64,000 nt of DNA from Catellatospora vulcania (GCF_009720385.1 NZ_WARX01000007.1:372001-436000); one strand, 5' to 3'. Numbered from the stretch's first letter, positions 42,201 to 50,792 are shown. Notes: a model not told the origin generated them from the sequence alone. Translations and numbers: made by a program.

Positions 42201-43124
42201 GTGACGACGACCGTCCGCCTCGGCACCCGGGGCAGCACCATGGCTTTGGCGCAGGCCCGCCACGTCGCCCGCGAACTGGAGTCCGCGCACGCGGGCCTCG
42301 CGGTGCGGATCGTGCCCGTGTCCACCCACGGCGACCGCTGGACCGGCAGCCTCGCCACGGCGGGCGGCAAGGGCGCGTTCACCAGCGAGATCGACGCGCT
42401 GCTGCAGGCCGGTGACATCGACCTGGCGGTGCACTGCCTCAAGGACATCCCCGGCGACGTCGCGCTGCCCGAAGGCATCGGCATCGCGGCGTACCTGCCC
42501 CGCGACGACCCCCGCGACGCGCTGATCAGCCGCGACGGCCTGCGCCTGGACCAGCTCGCCCGCGACGCGGTCGTCGGCACCAGCGCGGTACGCCGCCAGG
42601 CGCAGCTCCAGCGGGCCCGCCCCGACCTGCGGGTCAAGCCGATCCGCGGCAACGTGGACAGCCGCATCGCGCGCCTGGACGCAGGCGACGTCGACGCGAT
42701 CGTCGTCGCCGCGTGCGGGCTGCACCGCATCGGCCAGGCCCACCGCATCACGCAGCTGCTCGACGCCGACCTGATGGGCCCGGCGGTCGGCGCGGGCACG
42801 GTCGTGGTCACGACCCGCACCTCGGGGCCGGCGTACACGCTGGTCATGGCGCTGGACGACCCGGACACCCGGGATGCGAGCCTGGCCGAGCGGGCGCTGC
42901 TGCTGCGTTTCGGCGCGAGCTGCAACAGCGCCGTCAGCGGACACGCGAACCTCGAATGGGACACCGTCACCCTGCGTGCCGCGGTGTACGCACCGGAAGG
43001 CGACCGCCTGCTGACCACCGTCGTCGCGGGCGACCGCACCACAGCCCCCGCGCTGGGCCGCCAGGCCGCCGATGAGCTGTTGTCCCTCGGCGCCCGCAAA
43101 CTGCTCGACCCTTACCTGCGCTGA
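42201..43124 (+). CDS. hydroxymethylbilane synthase-like protein (divergent HemC)
   Basis: A 307-residue protein from a GTG at 42201; an ATG at 42174 is also in frame. HemC family motifs are recognisable but altered: VRLGTRGSTMALAQARHVA, VHCLKDIPGD (carrying the catalytic Asp), GTSAVRRQAQL, RGNVDSRIARLDAGDVDAIV, and a Cys in FGASCNSAVSG where the canonical loop GGCxxP binds the dipyrromethane cofactor. It may therefore still assemble preuroporphyrinogen from porphobilinogen, or have a specialised role. It is not beside other hem genes. Confidence 0.75.
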   Translation: MTTTVRLGTRGSTMALAQARHVARELESAHAGLAVRIVPVSTHGDRWTGSLATAGGKGAFTSEIDALLQAGDIDLAVHCLKDIPGDVALPEGIGIAAYLPRDDPRDALISRDGLRLDQLARDAVVGTSAVRRQAQLQRARPDLRVKPIRGNVDSRIARLDAGDVDAIVVAACGLHRIGQAHRITQLLDADLMGPAVGAGTVVVTTRTSGPAYTLVMALDDPDTRDASLAERALLLRFGASCNSAVSGHANLEWDTVTLRAAVYAPEGDRLLTTVVAGDRTTAPALGRQAADELLSLGARKLLDPYLR

Positions 43125-43145
43125 CCCGGTCGAGCCGCCGCATCG

Positions 43146-43727
43146 TCATCGGGGCTGTGGCGGAGGCGCGGCGGGCACGTCGGCCGGGAACGGGGCGGCC
43201 GCGGCCAGGCCGGACCGCGCCGCGATCAGCGCGACGCTGTCGTCGAACGTCGACTCCGGGCCGATGACGTGCTCGCCGTCGACGCCGAGCACGTCGCGCT
43301 CGCGGTACCAGCCGCGCATCTGCTCGGGGGTGAAGTCGGTGACCTGCGGCCGGGTGCCGTGGCGGCGTACCGTCTCGTCGAACGGGATGTCGAGGTAGAA
43401 GGCGGAACTCGTCCCGCGGTGCGAGGCCAGCAGTCCGCGCGCCATGTCCCCGTACTTGCGCTCGTGCAGGATGCCTTCCAGCACCACGTGGTAGCCGTTG
43501 TCGAGCAGGTAGCGCACGGTGTTGTCGATGAAGTCCGGGGCCAGGCCGCCGGGGCCGTCCAGCTCGCGCAGGATGATCCGGCGCAGGTGGTCCTGTTCGA
43601 CCAGGGCACAGCCGCGGCCGTACGCCAGCCGTACCGCCCGCGCGATCGAGGACTTGCCGGAACCGGAGTTTCCCCTGATCACGACCAGGATGGTGGAAGT
43701 CGTCCCGCAGACGTCGGCAGCGTGCAC
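43146..43727 (-). CDS. P-loop kinase-like ATPase
   Basis: About 193 residues from a GTG at 43727. Walker A is VVIRGNSGSGKSSIARAVR, a LEQDHLRR element follows, and VVLEGILHERKYGDM and the DIPFDETVRRHGTRP lid resemble small-molecule kinases of the zeta-toxin/chloramphenicol phosphotransferase-like group. The substrate is unknown. The C terminus is Pro/Ala-rich. It lies 38 bases after the phosphotransferase gene read in the same direction, so one operon with that kinase is likely. Confidence 0.75.
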   Translation of the reverse strand: MHAADVCGTTSTILVVIRGNSGSGKSSIARAVRLAYGRGCALVEQDHLRRIILRELDGPGGLAPDFIDNTVRYLLDNGYHVVLEGILHERKYGDMARGLLASHRGTSSAFYLDIPFDETVRRHGTRPQVTDFTPEQMRGWYRERDVLGVDGEHVIGPESTFDDSVALIAARSGLAAAAPFPADVPAAPPPQPR

Positions 43728-43765
43728 CCGCCGATGATGCCACCGGTGCGGCCCGGCGGCACGGC

Positions 43766-44698
43766 TCACGCGCCCGCGCGGCGCAGTCGCTCGTCGGCGT
43801 CGTCGGGAGACAGCCAGTCGATGCCGTCCAGGGCGAGCTTCTTGGCGTCGAACGCGTCCACCCACAGGCCCGCCGCCCAGCTCGCCTGCACCTGTTCGGC
43901 ACTCCACCGCAGGCCTGCGGCGCGCTGGTATGCCTCGACGAAAGCCGCGGACTCGTCGACCGTGGCGGCGCCGTGCTCCGCGCCGATGGTCCAGACCGCG
44001 GCGGCCAGGCCCACGATCACCGGCTCCGGTGCGCTGATCAAGCTGTCCCAGTCGTGCACAGCCCACGGCTGCCCGTCGCGCCAGCGCAGGTTCTCCGCGT
44101 ACCAGTCGCCGTGTCCGACGACCGTCGGCCCGGCCGGAAGTTCGCGCAGACGCCGCTGGACGCGGCGGGCCACGTCGTCGAGCCAGGCGCTGCCGGGTTG
44201 GGCGTTGAGGTCGGCGTCGCGGTCGTCGGGCGGCGGCCAGACCCCGCCGTGCTCGTGGTCCCAGGCCGTCCACGGCGGATGCGGCGCGAGCACGCCCACC
44301 CCCTGCGGGCGAGGCGCCTGCCGGACCAGGTCGGCCAGCAGCGCCGCGTACCGCTCGGCCGCGTCGCCGCCGACGGGCAGCGCCTCGCCGCCGGGGACGA
44401 GGACCTCGGCGTGGGCCGCGTACGCGCCGAACGGCACCGGGCCCAGCAGCGGCCGCGGGCAGGGGAACCCCGCGTGCCACAGCGCCTGCTGCACGGCGGT
44501 GCACACGGCCAGCCGGGCCGCGGCCGGGCGCACCTTCACCACCACCTCGCGGTCGTCCTTGAGCCGCACGCCGACGACGGCGGACAGGTGGGTGGCGGTG
44601 AACAGGGTCTCGGAGACGCCGGAACCGAGCCAGCGCAGGCACCAGGCGTCGAGGTCGGCGTCGGCGACGGCGGGCGGGGCGGGCATCGAGTGCGCCAT
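43766..44698 (-). CDS. aminoglycoside phosphotransferase-fold protein
   Basis: About 310 residues. Catalytic loop VVGHGDWYAENLRW (H-G-D-x4-N) and metal motif AVHDWDSL are intact, giving better kinase prospects than the paralogue at 39797. N-terminal nucleotide-binding strands end in VVVKVRPAAARLAV, with a candidate ATP-binding Lys. Start choice lies between ATGs at 44698 and 44686; no ribosome site is convincing. It is followed by the P-loop kinase. Together with that gene it could modify a drug or a precursor. Confidence 0.75.
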   Translation of the reverse strand: MAHSMPAPPAVADADLDAWCLRWLGSGVSETLFTATHLSAVVGVRLKDDREVVVKVRPAAARLAVCTAVQQALWHAGFPCPRPLLGPVPFGAYAAHAEVLVPGGEALPVGGDAAERYAALLADLVRQAPRPQGVGVLAPHPPWTAWDHEHGGVWPPPDDRDADLNAQPGSAWLDDVARRVQRRLRELPAGPTVVGHGDWYAENLRWRDGQPWAVHDWDSLISAPEPVIVGLAAAVWTIGAEHGAATVDESAAFVEAYQRAAGLRWSAEQVQASWAAGLWVDAFDAKKLALDGIDWLSPDDADERLRRAGA

Positions 44699-44738
44699 GG
44701 CCGGGCAGGTTAGCACTTCGTCCGCAGTTGCGCCGCCC

Positions 44739-45209
44739 TCAGGCGGTGAGCTGCAGTCTTGCCACGACCTCGGTGTCCTCGGTCTCCCCGGTCTCGGTGA
44801 AGCCGAGGGACGCGTAGCAGCGGCGGGCGGCGGTGTTGGCCGGCTCGTACGACAGCGCGAAACTGCTCAGCCCGTGCTCGTCGGCGAGCAGCCCGATCGC
44901 GGCGCGCACCGCGGCCCTGCCGAACCCGCGGCCCTGCCGTGCCGCGTCGATGATGACGCCGCCGAGCCAGGCCGCCCCGTCGGCGGGGTCGACGGTCCAC
45001 ATCAGGAAGCCGACCACGTCGCCTTCGGTGTCGAGCACCGCCAGCGGCCGCCAGCCCGACTCGCCGTAGTGGCACAGCGCCAGGTAGTACGCGGGCGCGG
45101 CGACCCAGTCCGACTGCGACTCGGCGACGGTGAGCGCGGTGACGGCACGCCAGTTGGCGGCGTCGACCGGCGCGAGACGGACGGCATCAGCTGTGACGGG
45201 GGCAGTCAT
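44739..45209 (-). CDS. GNAT family N-acetyltransferase
   Basis: About 156 residues from the ATG at 45209. The acetyl-CoA pyrophosphate loop is DAARQGRGFGRAAVRAAI (Q/RxxGxG/A), preceded by AAWLGGVIID and followed by LSYEPANTAARRCYASLGF, the C-terminal substrate strand. Cytosolic; the acceptor could be an amine on a small molecule or protein. It is upstream of the phosphotransferase in the same direction (41-base gap), so these three leftward genes may form one drug- or metabolite-modification unit. Confidence 0.8.
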   Translation of the reverse strand: MTAPVTADAVRLAPVDAANWRAVTALTVAESQSDWVAAPAYYLALCHYGESGWRPLAVLDTEGDVVGFLMWTVDPADGAAWLGGVIIDAARQGRGFGRAAVRAAIGLLADEHGLSSFALSYEPANTAARRCYASLGFTETGETEDTEVVARLQLTA

Positions 45210-45494
45210 GACGGGCATCATGCCAGGTCGGACAGGTGTCGATACCCGTAGGAGCAGAGCGTCGACCCGCGGCAGGCGGCCGTGGTCGCGGGTGCGGCCG
45301 CGCTGCTCGGCCGAGCGCCCGGTCGGAGCCGGAAAACCGCAGATCAGAACATGATCGGCGTGGTTCCGATGTGCCACATTTGTCCGGTCTTAGCATGTGA
45401 TCTCGGATTGCCCCGGCAGTGTGTGCCGCCACATCGGGTGGTGTCCGAACCTGCGCCGGGGGCGTACGTCCGCAGACACCTGGAGGCACCGTCC

Positions 45495-46361
45495 ATGCGT
45501 ATCGCACGCACCGCCCTCGCCGTGGCCGTCACGGCCCTGAGCCTCGCCGCCGTGCAGGCACCCGCGCACGCCGTGGCGCTGTGCAACGAGAAGCCCGTCA
45601 CCCACCTGGGCACCGCCGAGGCCGACATCATCGTCGGCACCCCCGGCGACGACGTGATCCTGGCGCTGGCCGGCGACGACACCATCAGCGGCCTGGGTGG
45701 CAACGACGTGATCTGCGCCGGTGAAGGCAACGACACCGTGTACGGCGAATCCGCCGCCCTCGACGCGGCCGCGGCCGGCGGCAACGACACCGTCTTCGCC
45801 GGACCGGGCGACGACATCGTCGTCGGCGACTTCGGCGCGGCCGAGTTCCCGACCGTGGTCGGCGGCGTCGGCTGGAACGACTACCTGTACGGCGGCGAGG
45901 GCGCCGACACCCTGTACGGCGACGCGATCGACGTGACGGCCACCGCGCTCGCCACCGGCGCGGCGTTCGCCGCCGACGGCGTCTTCGGCGGCCCCGGCGC
46001 AGACACGATCTACGGCGACGCCCGCAACCTCACCCTCGACGTGGCCGGCGCCCTCGGCGTCGAGGCCGCGGGCAACAACCTGTCCGGCGGCGACGACAAC
46101 GACGTCATCTACGGCAACTACGAGACAGTCACCACGCCCGGCACCGTCAGCGGCACCGGCTGGCGCGACAACATCAACGCCGGCCCCGGCGACGACACCG
46201 TCTACGGCGACGCCAAGACCGGCAACGACAAGCTCACGGTGGTCGGCGACCTGGCCTTCACCGACCTGATCACCGGCGGCGTCGGCACCGACTCGGCCGA
46301 CGCGGGCCCCGGCATCGACATCTGCGCCACCACCGAAACCCCCACCGACTGCGAAGCCTGA
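45495..46361 (+). CDS. exported RTX-like calcium-binding repeat protein
   Basis: A 288-residue protein with a signal peptide ending AHA near 28. The mature chain is largely irregular nonapeptide-type repeats: AGDDTISGLGGNDVI, GEGNDTVYGES, GPGADTIYGDA, GPGDDTVYGDA. The GGxGxDxhx pattern folds as a calcium-loaded parallel beta-roll. A Cys near the mature N terminus and two near the C terminus may cap it. No enzymatic or secretion domain is present. GGAGG precedes the ATG. A surface or matrix role is inferred. Confidence 0.8.
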   Translation: MRIARTALAVAVTALSLAAVQAPAHAVALCNEKPVTHLGTAEADIIVGTPGDDVILALAGDDTISGLGGNDVICAGEGNDTVYGESAALDAAAAGGNDTVFAGPGDDIVVGDFGAAEFPTVVGGVGWNDYLYGGEGADTLYGDAIDVTATALATGAAFAADGVFGGPGADTIYGDARNLTLDVAGALGVEAAGNNLSGGDDNDVIYGNYETVTTPGTVSGTGWRDNINAGPGDDTVYGDAKTGNDKLTVVGDLAFTDLITGGVGTDSADAGPGIDICATTETPTDCEA

Positions 46362-46438
46362 CCCTCCCCTCGGCCGACACCGGCCGAGGCCGGGCCGGGC
46401 GGGGCCGGGCGGGGCCGGGCCGACCCCGCCCCCTCCGG

Positions 46439-46503
46439 CCGCAACTCTTAAAGACTCGTGGCCTGCGGAGTGTCCCGAAGGCGCGACTCTTTAAGAGTTG
46501 CGG
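46439..46503. repeat. inverted pair of family B palindromes
   Basis: CCGCAACTCTTAAAGACTCG (46439-46458) and its inverse at 46484-46503 give a 20-bp stem with one mismatch and a 25-base loop; each arm is itself nearly palindromic. It lies between convergent genes ending at 46361 and 46534. Related to the pair at 23133-23196. Confidence 0.68.
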
Positions 46504-46505
46504 CA

Positions 46506-46533
46506 GGGGTGGGGTGGGGTGGGGCGGGGTGGG
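46506..46533 (+). repeat. G-quadruplex-forming run
   Basis: Five blocks of GGGG and one of GGG separated by single T or C bases lie immediately against the stop codon of the leftward SRPBCC gene. The plus strand fits the G4 rule with minimal loops. Low-complexity GGGCCGGGC repeats lie at about 46388-46420. Confidence 0.65.
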
Positions 46534-46938
46534 TCAGGCCGTCAGGGCGGATTCGATGCGGCGGAGCAGGCCGGGCCAGCCCTTGGACATGTTCTCGTAG
46601 GCGTTGCGGCCCAGGGGGGAGTCGAGGTCCAGGCCGGCCTGCTCGAAGAACAGGCGGGTGCCGGTGCCCTCGGGCTCCAGGCGGAAGGTGATGGTGTTGT
46701 CCAGCGAACCGGTCGCGAAGCGGTAGCTGAAGACCTTCTCCGGTTCGACCGCCAGCACCTCGCAGGGCTGCTCGCCCCACTTGCCCATGTCGAGGGTGAA
46801 GCGGTGGCCGACGACCGGTCGCACGTCGCCGGCGGTCCACCACTTGGCGTGCAGCTCGGGATCGGTCAGCGCCTGCCACACCCGCGCGGGCGGGTGGCTC
46901 AGGAACTGGTCGCAGCGGATGACACCTGGTTCGGTCAT
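46534..46938 (-). CDS. SRPBCC/AHSA1-domain protein
   Basis: A 134-residue START-like hydrophobic-pocket protein. Characteristic strands are FLSHPPARVWQALTDPELHAKWW, GHRFTLDMGKWG and NTITFRLEPEGTGTRLFFEQAGL. The ATG overlaps the stop of the ArsR gene (ATGA), giving translational coupling. ArsR-SRPBCC pairs are common stress modules in actinobacteria; the bound ligand is unknown. The G-rich tract begins at its 3' end. Confidence 0.8.
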   Translation of the reverse strand: MTEPGVIRCDQFLSHPPARVWQALTDPELHAKWWTAGDVRPVVGHRFTLDMGKWGEQPCEVLAVEPEKVFSYRFATGSLDNTITFRLEPEGTGTRLFFEQAGLDLDSPLGRNAYENMSKGWPGLLRRIESALTA

Positions 46939-47246
46939 GGGAATTCCTTGTCGAGTGTGTCGCGCAGCGACCGCAGCCGCTCGCGCCAGAAGTGTTCGTA
47001 CGGATGCAGCCATTGCCCGACCTCGGCCAGGGGCTGCGCTTGCAGGTGGTAGTACCGGTGGCGGCCGCGGGGCTCCTCGCGCACCAGTCCCGCGCCGCGC
47101 AGCACCTGCAGGTGCTCCGAGACCGCGGGCCGGCTGAGCGAGAACAGCCCGGCCAGCTCGCCCGCCGCGCGCGGGCCCTCGCGCAGCGAGTCGAGCAGTT
47201 GCCGGCGAACCGGGTTGGCCAATGCGCTGAACACGTCAGTGGTCAC
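46935..47246 (-). CDS. ArsR-family transcriptional regulator
   Basis: A 103-residue winged-helix regulator: FSALANPVRRQLLDSL, then the recognition helix LSRPAVSEHLQVLRGAGLV and the wing RGRHRYYHLQ. No metal-binding CxC is present, so it belongs to the non-metal group that pairs with SRPBCC proteins. The GTG at 47246 fits a leaderless mRNA from the promoter upstream; an upstream GTG at 47297 would lie before that promoter and is rejected. It is translationally coupled to the SRPBCC gene and divergent from the GH3 gene. Confidence 0.85.
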   Translation of the reverse strand: MTTDVFSALANPVRRQLLDSLREGPRAAGELAGLFSLSRPAVSEHLQVLRGAGLVREEPRGRHRYYHLQAQPLAEVGQWLHPYEHFWRERLRSLRDTLDKEFP

Positions 47247-47284
47247 AGCGGGTGACGATACGTCGGAGATCTCCGACGTGTCAA
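47247..47284 (-). promoter_or_regulatory. leaderless ArsR promoter with palindromic operator in the spacer
   Basis: On the minus strand TTGACA (47284-47279) and TATCGT (47260-47255) are separated by 18 bases that form most of the perfect palindrome ACGTCGGAGATCTCCGACGT (47260-47279). Eight bases separate the -10 from the GTG, so transcription should begin at or near the start codon. A repressor on the palindrome would block polymerase, which fits ArsR autorepression. Confidence 0.65.
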
Positions 47285-47306
47285 CTTCTTCCGACACGTT
47301 GCGGCC

Positions 47307-47334
47307 TTGACGCGCCTGGTTACGCGCGTAAGCA
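47307..47334 (+). promoter_or_regulatory. candidate LacI operator and -35 of the GH3 operon
   Basis: TTGACG (47307-47312) is followed by TGGTTACGCGCGTAAGCA (47317-47334), a palindrome with one mismatched pair and a central CG, the form of LacI-family operators. It sits 39 bases before the GH3 ATG. The LacI gene is the second gene of the same operon. Confidence 0.45.
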
Positions 47335-47372
47335 TCACTGGTGCCCGGTGACGACGACGTGGGAGAGCACTG

Positions 47373-49742
47373 ATGACCGCTACGGCAGCCACCGACCAGC
47401 TCGTGGCGTCGATGACGCTCGCGGAGAAGGCGTCCCTGTGCGCCGGGCGCGACTTCTGGTCCTTTTACGGCGTGCCCCGTCTCGGCGTGCCCGCGATCGG
47501 AGTCTCCGACGGCCCGTACGGGCTGCGCAAGGAGCGCAGCACCGAGCAGGTTCAGCTCGGCGACAGCGTGCCCGCCACCTGCTTTCCGACCTCGGCCGGC
47601 ATGGCCTCCACCTGGGACCCCGAGCTGATCGAGCAGGTCGGGCGGGCGCTGGGCGCCGAGGCGCGGGCCGAGGGCGTCAGCGTGCTGCTCGGCCCCGGCG
47701 TCAACATCAAGCGCACCCCGCTGTGCGGCCGCAACTTCGAGTACTACAGCGAGGACCCGCTGCTGGCCGGGCGGATGGGCGCGGCCTGGATCCGCGGCGT
47801 GCAGAGCCAGGGCGTGGGCGCGTCGCTCAAGCACTTCGCCGCCAACAACCAGGAGCAACGCCGCTTCAGCATCGACGCCCTCGTCGACGAGCGGGCGCTG
47901 CGCGAGGTCTACCTCGCCGCGTTCGAGGCCGCGGTCGACGGCGGTGCGCCGTGGACGGTGATGTGCGCCTACAACCGGCTCAACGGGACCTACGCCGCCG
48001 AGCACGAGTGGCTGCTGACCCGGGTGCTGCGCGACGAGTGGGGCTTCGACGGCGTCGTGGTCTCCGACTGGGGCGCGGTCAACGAGCGCGTCGACGGCCT
48101 CGCCGCCGGGCTGGACGTGGAGATGCCGGGCTTCGGCGGCCACCACGACCAGCTCATCACCGACGCGGTGAACAGCGGGCTGCTGCCCGCCGACGTGCTC
48201 GACCGGACCGTCGCCCGGATCCTGGCCCTGATCGAGCGCACCGCGCCGGCCCGCGCCGGCGGCCACACCTACGACCGCGACGCCCACCACGCGCTCGCGG
48301 GCCGGGTTGCCGCCGAGGGCACGGTGCTGCTGAAGAACGACGGCGGCCTGCTGCCGCTGACCCCGGGCGGGCGGATCGCGGTCATCGGCGCGTTCGCCGA
48401 GCAGCCGCGCTTCCAGGGCGCGGGCAGCGCGCACATCAACCCGCACCGCCTCGACGACGCGTACACCCGGCTGTCCGAACTGGCCGAGACGACCTACGCC
48501 CCCGGCTACCGGCGCGACTCCGACGAGGTCGACGGCGCGCTGCTCGCCGCGGCGGTCGAGGCGGCCGGTGCCGCCGACACCGTGCTGCTGTACGTCGGGC
48601 TGACCGAGAGCTACGAGACAGAGGGCCTCGACCGTACCCACCTGCGGCTGCCCGCGAGCCACGACGCCCTCGTCGCGGCCGTCGTCGCGGCCAACCCGCG
48701 CACCGTGGTGGTGCTCAACAACGGCGCGCCGGTCGAGATGCCCTGGCACGGCGACGTGCCCGCGATCGTCGAGGCGTACCTCGGCGGGCAGGCCGGTGGC
48801 AGCGCCGTCGCCGACGTGCTGTTCGGGCTGGCCGAGCCCGGCGGGCGGCTGGCCGAGACGTTCCCGCACCGCTGGGCCGACAACCCCGTGCACGCGCTGC
48901 CCAGCGGCCCGCGGCAGGCCGAATACCGGGAGAGCGTGTACGTCGGCTACCGCTACTACGACACCGCGGGCACCGACGTGCTGTTCCCGTTCGGACACGG
49001 GCTGGGTTACACGACGTTCGCCTACGCCGACGTCACCGCGAACGACACCGAGGTGACCGTCACCGTCACCAACACCGGTGAGCGGGCCGGCAGCGAGGTC
49101 GTCCAGGTGTACGTGCACGAGCCGGCTGCCGCCGGGGCCCGCCCCGAGCAGGAGCTGAAGGGCTTCGCCAAGGTGCGCCTCGCGCCGGGGGAGTCGCGGG
49201 CCGTCACGATCGGCCTCGACCGGCGCGCGTTCGCCTGGTACGACGTGGCCGGCGCGCGCTGGGCGGTCACCGGCGGCCGGTACGAGATCCGCGTCGGCGC
49301 GTCCAGCCGCGACATCCGCGCCACCGCCACCGTCGACGTGCCCGGCGACGGCCCGCCCGCCCCGGCGTACCCGGTGCCCGCCGCCGGGCAGCACTGGGAC
49401 CGGGACCGCTTCGGCGTCGCCTTCGGTCGCCCGCTGCCGGACAACACCGCCGACGTTCCGGGCGCGTACACGCTGAACACGCCCCTGCACGACATGCGCA
49501 GCTCGCCGGTGACCCGGCTGCTGCAGGCCACGGCCCGCCGGCAGGCCCGCGGCTTCGTCAAGGACCCGAAGAGCCCGATGGCGCTGCTCATCGGCGCGAT
49601 GCTCGACGAGATGCCACTGCGGATGCTGTCGATGATGAGCCGCGGCAAGATCGGCCGCCCGGTCCAGGAAGGGCTGCTCGACCTGATCAACGGGCGCCGG
49701 CTGGCCGGCCTGCGCAGGCTCCTGCGGGCCCGGCGGCGATGA
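47373..49742 (+). CDS. glycoside hydrolase family 3 beta-glucosidase-like enzyme
   Basis: A 789-residue cytosolic enzyme without signal peptide. The TIM-barrel half carries GLRKER near residue 50, SLKHFAANN (151-159) and the nucleophile Asp232 in VVVSDWGAVNE. The alpha/beta sandwich half has GTVLLKNDGGLLPL and the fibronectin-III-like C-terminal domain has EVVQVYVHEP. This is the usual three-domain BglX-like layout; substrate could be cellobiose or another beta-glucoside or beta-xyloside. A C-terminal extension of about 100 residues (SRGKIGRPVQEGLLDLINGR) is family-typical. It overlaps the LacI gene by four bases. Confidence 0.9.
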   Translation: MTATAATDQLVASMTLAEKASLCAGRDFWSFYGVPRLGVPAIGVSDGPYGLRKERSTEQVQLGDSVPATCFPTSAGMASTWDPELIEQVGRALGAEARAEGVSVLLGPGVNIKRTPLCGRNFEYYSEDPLLAGRMGAAWIRGVQSQGVGASLKHFAANNQEQRRFSIDALVDERALREVYLAAFEAAVDGGAPWTVMCAYNRLNGTYAAEHEWLLTRVLRDEWGFDGVVVSDWGAVNERVDGLAAGLDVEMPGFGGHHDQLITDAVNSGLLPADVLDRTVARILALIERTAPARAGGHTYDRDAHHALAGRVAAEGTVLLKNDGGLLPLTPGGRIAVIGAFAEQPRFQGAGSAHINPHRLDDAYTRLSELAETTYAPGYRRDSDEVDGALLAAAVEAAGAADTVLLYVGLTESYETEGLDRTHLRLPASHDALVAAVVAANPRTVVVLNNGAPVEMPWHGDVPAIVEAYLGGQAGGSAVADVLFGLAEPGGRLAETFPHRWADNPVHALPSGPRQAEYRESVYVGYRYYDTAGTDVLFPFGHGLGYTTFAYADVTANDTEVTVTVTNTGERAGSEVVQVYVHEPAAAGARPEQELKGFAKVRLAPGESRAVTIGLDRRAFAWYDVAGARWAVTGGRYEIRVGASSRDIRATATVDVPGDGPPAPAYPVPAAGQHWDRDRFGVAFGRPLPDNTADVPGAYTLNTPLHDMRSSPVTRLLQATARRQARGFVKDPKSPMALLIGAMLDEMPLRMLSMMSRGKIGRPVQEGLLDLINGRRLAGLRRLLRARRR

Positions 49743-50728
49743 CCGGACGCCGCCCGACCAGCGCCGACGTCGCCCGCGAAGCCGGGGTGTCCCGGGCGAC
49801 GGTGAGCTACGTGCTCAACGACGCCCCGGGCGAGCGCATCGCCCAGCCGACCCGCGAACGCGTGCTCGCCGCCGCCGCCCGGCTCGGCTACGCCCCGTCG
49901 CTGGCCGGGCGGACGCTGGCCAACGGGCACAGCGACATCGTGCTGCTGGCCATGCCCGACGTGCCCGCCGGTGAGCTGACCTCACGGTTCGTCGACGCGG
50001 TGACCCGCTCGCTGGCCGCGCAGGGCCTGACCCTGGTCGTCCACTTCGACGTGCCGGCCGCCCCGCGGCTGCCGCGGCTGGCCGCGATGCTGTCGGTCCG
50101 CGCCGTGCTCAGCCTGTTCCCGCTGCCCGACGCCGACCTGGCCGCCCTGCGGCGGGTGGGCATCCGCGCGGTCCCGGCCGGCACCGGGTCCGACGGCCTG
50201 GCCACCGCCGCACTGCTGCGCAGGCAGGGCCGGATGCAGGTCGAACACCTCGCCGCGACCGGGCACACCCGCCTGGCGTACGCCCTGCCCGCCGACCCCC
50301 GCCTGTCCGTCTTCGCCGGACCGCGCCAGGACGGCGTCCGCCAGGCCTGCGCGGACCGGGAACTGCCCGCACCCGTGCCGTTCACCGTCCCCGACGACCC
50401 GTCGGCGGTCACCGCCGCGGTCCGCGCGCTGCTGGCCGACGCGCCACAGGTCACCGCGATCTGCGCGTACAACGACGAGGTCGCCCTGGCGGCCCTGCAC
50501 GGCCTGCGCGAACTCGCCGTCGACGTGCCCGGTCGCATCGCCGTCATCGGCGTCGACGGCATCCCCCTGGCCGCCTACAGCGCCCCACCCCTGACCACGA
50601 TCGCCGTGGCCCCCGCTGCAGCCGCCCTGCACCTGGCCCGCTCCGCCGTCGCCCGTCTCGCGGGCGAACGCGCCACCCCGGTCCCCGTCGAAGACGTCCT
50701 GCACCTCATTCCCCGCGCCACCACCTGA
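49739..50728 (+). CDS. LacI-family transcriptional regulator
   Basis: A 329-residue repressor. The N-terminal headpiece is SADVAREAGVSRATVSYVLN with the hinge-helix AAAARLGYAPS; the rest is a periplasmic-binding-like sugar-sensing domain (CAYNDEVALAALHGL and VIGVDGIPLAAYSAPPLT). The ATG overlaps the GH3 stop (ATGA), so expression is coupled to the glucosidase and the two form a feedback loop. A matching palindrome lies before the operon. It ends against a palindromic repeat. Confidence 0.9.
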   Translation: MTGRRPTSADVAREAGVSRATVSYVLNDAPGERIAQPTRERVLAAAARLGYAPSLAGRTLANGHSDIVLLAMPDVPAGELTSRFVDAVTRSLAAQGLTLVVHFDVPAAPRLPRLAAMLSVRAVLSLFPLPDADLAALRRVGIRAVPAGTGSDGLATAALLRRQGRMQVEHLAATGHTRLAYALPADPRLSVFAGPRQDGVRQACADRELPAPVPFTVPDDPSAVTAAVRALLADAPQVTAICAYNDEVALAALHGLRELAVDVPGRIAVIGVDGIPLAAYSAPPLTTIAVAPAAAALHLARSAVARLAGERATPVPVEDVLHLIPRATT

Positions 50729-50732
50729 CAGA

Positions 50733-50776
50733 GGAAGGGCACCTGCACATCGCCTGCGTGGTGGAAGGCGCCTTCC
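50733..50776. repeat. interspersed palindrome, degenerate family A copy
   Basis: GGAAGGGCACCTGCAC (50733-50748) starts like the other family A copies but the arm diverges; the right side is the self-palindrome GGAAGGCGCCTTCC (50763-50776). It separates convergent genes and probably retains terminator function through the short palindrome. Confidence 0.55.
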
Positions 50777-50792
50777 CCGCCGGGGCGAGGCG

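Noticed and set aside
46388-46420. GGGCCGGGC repeats as a separate element
   Set aside because: Simple-sequence GC run next to the larger inverted repeat, with no further structure.
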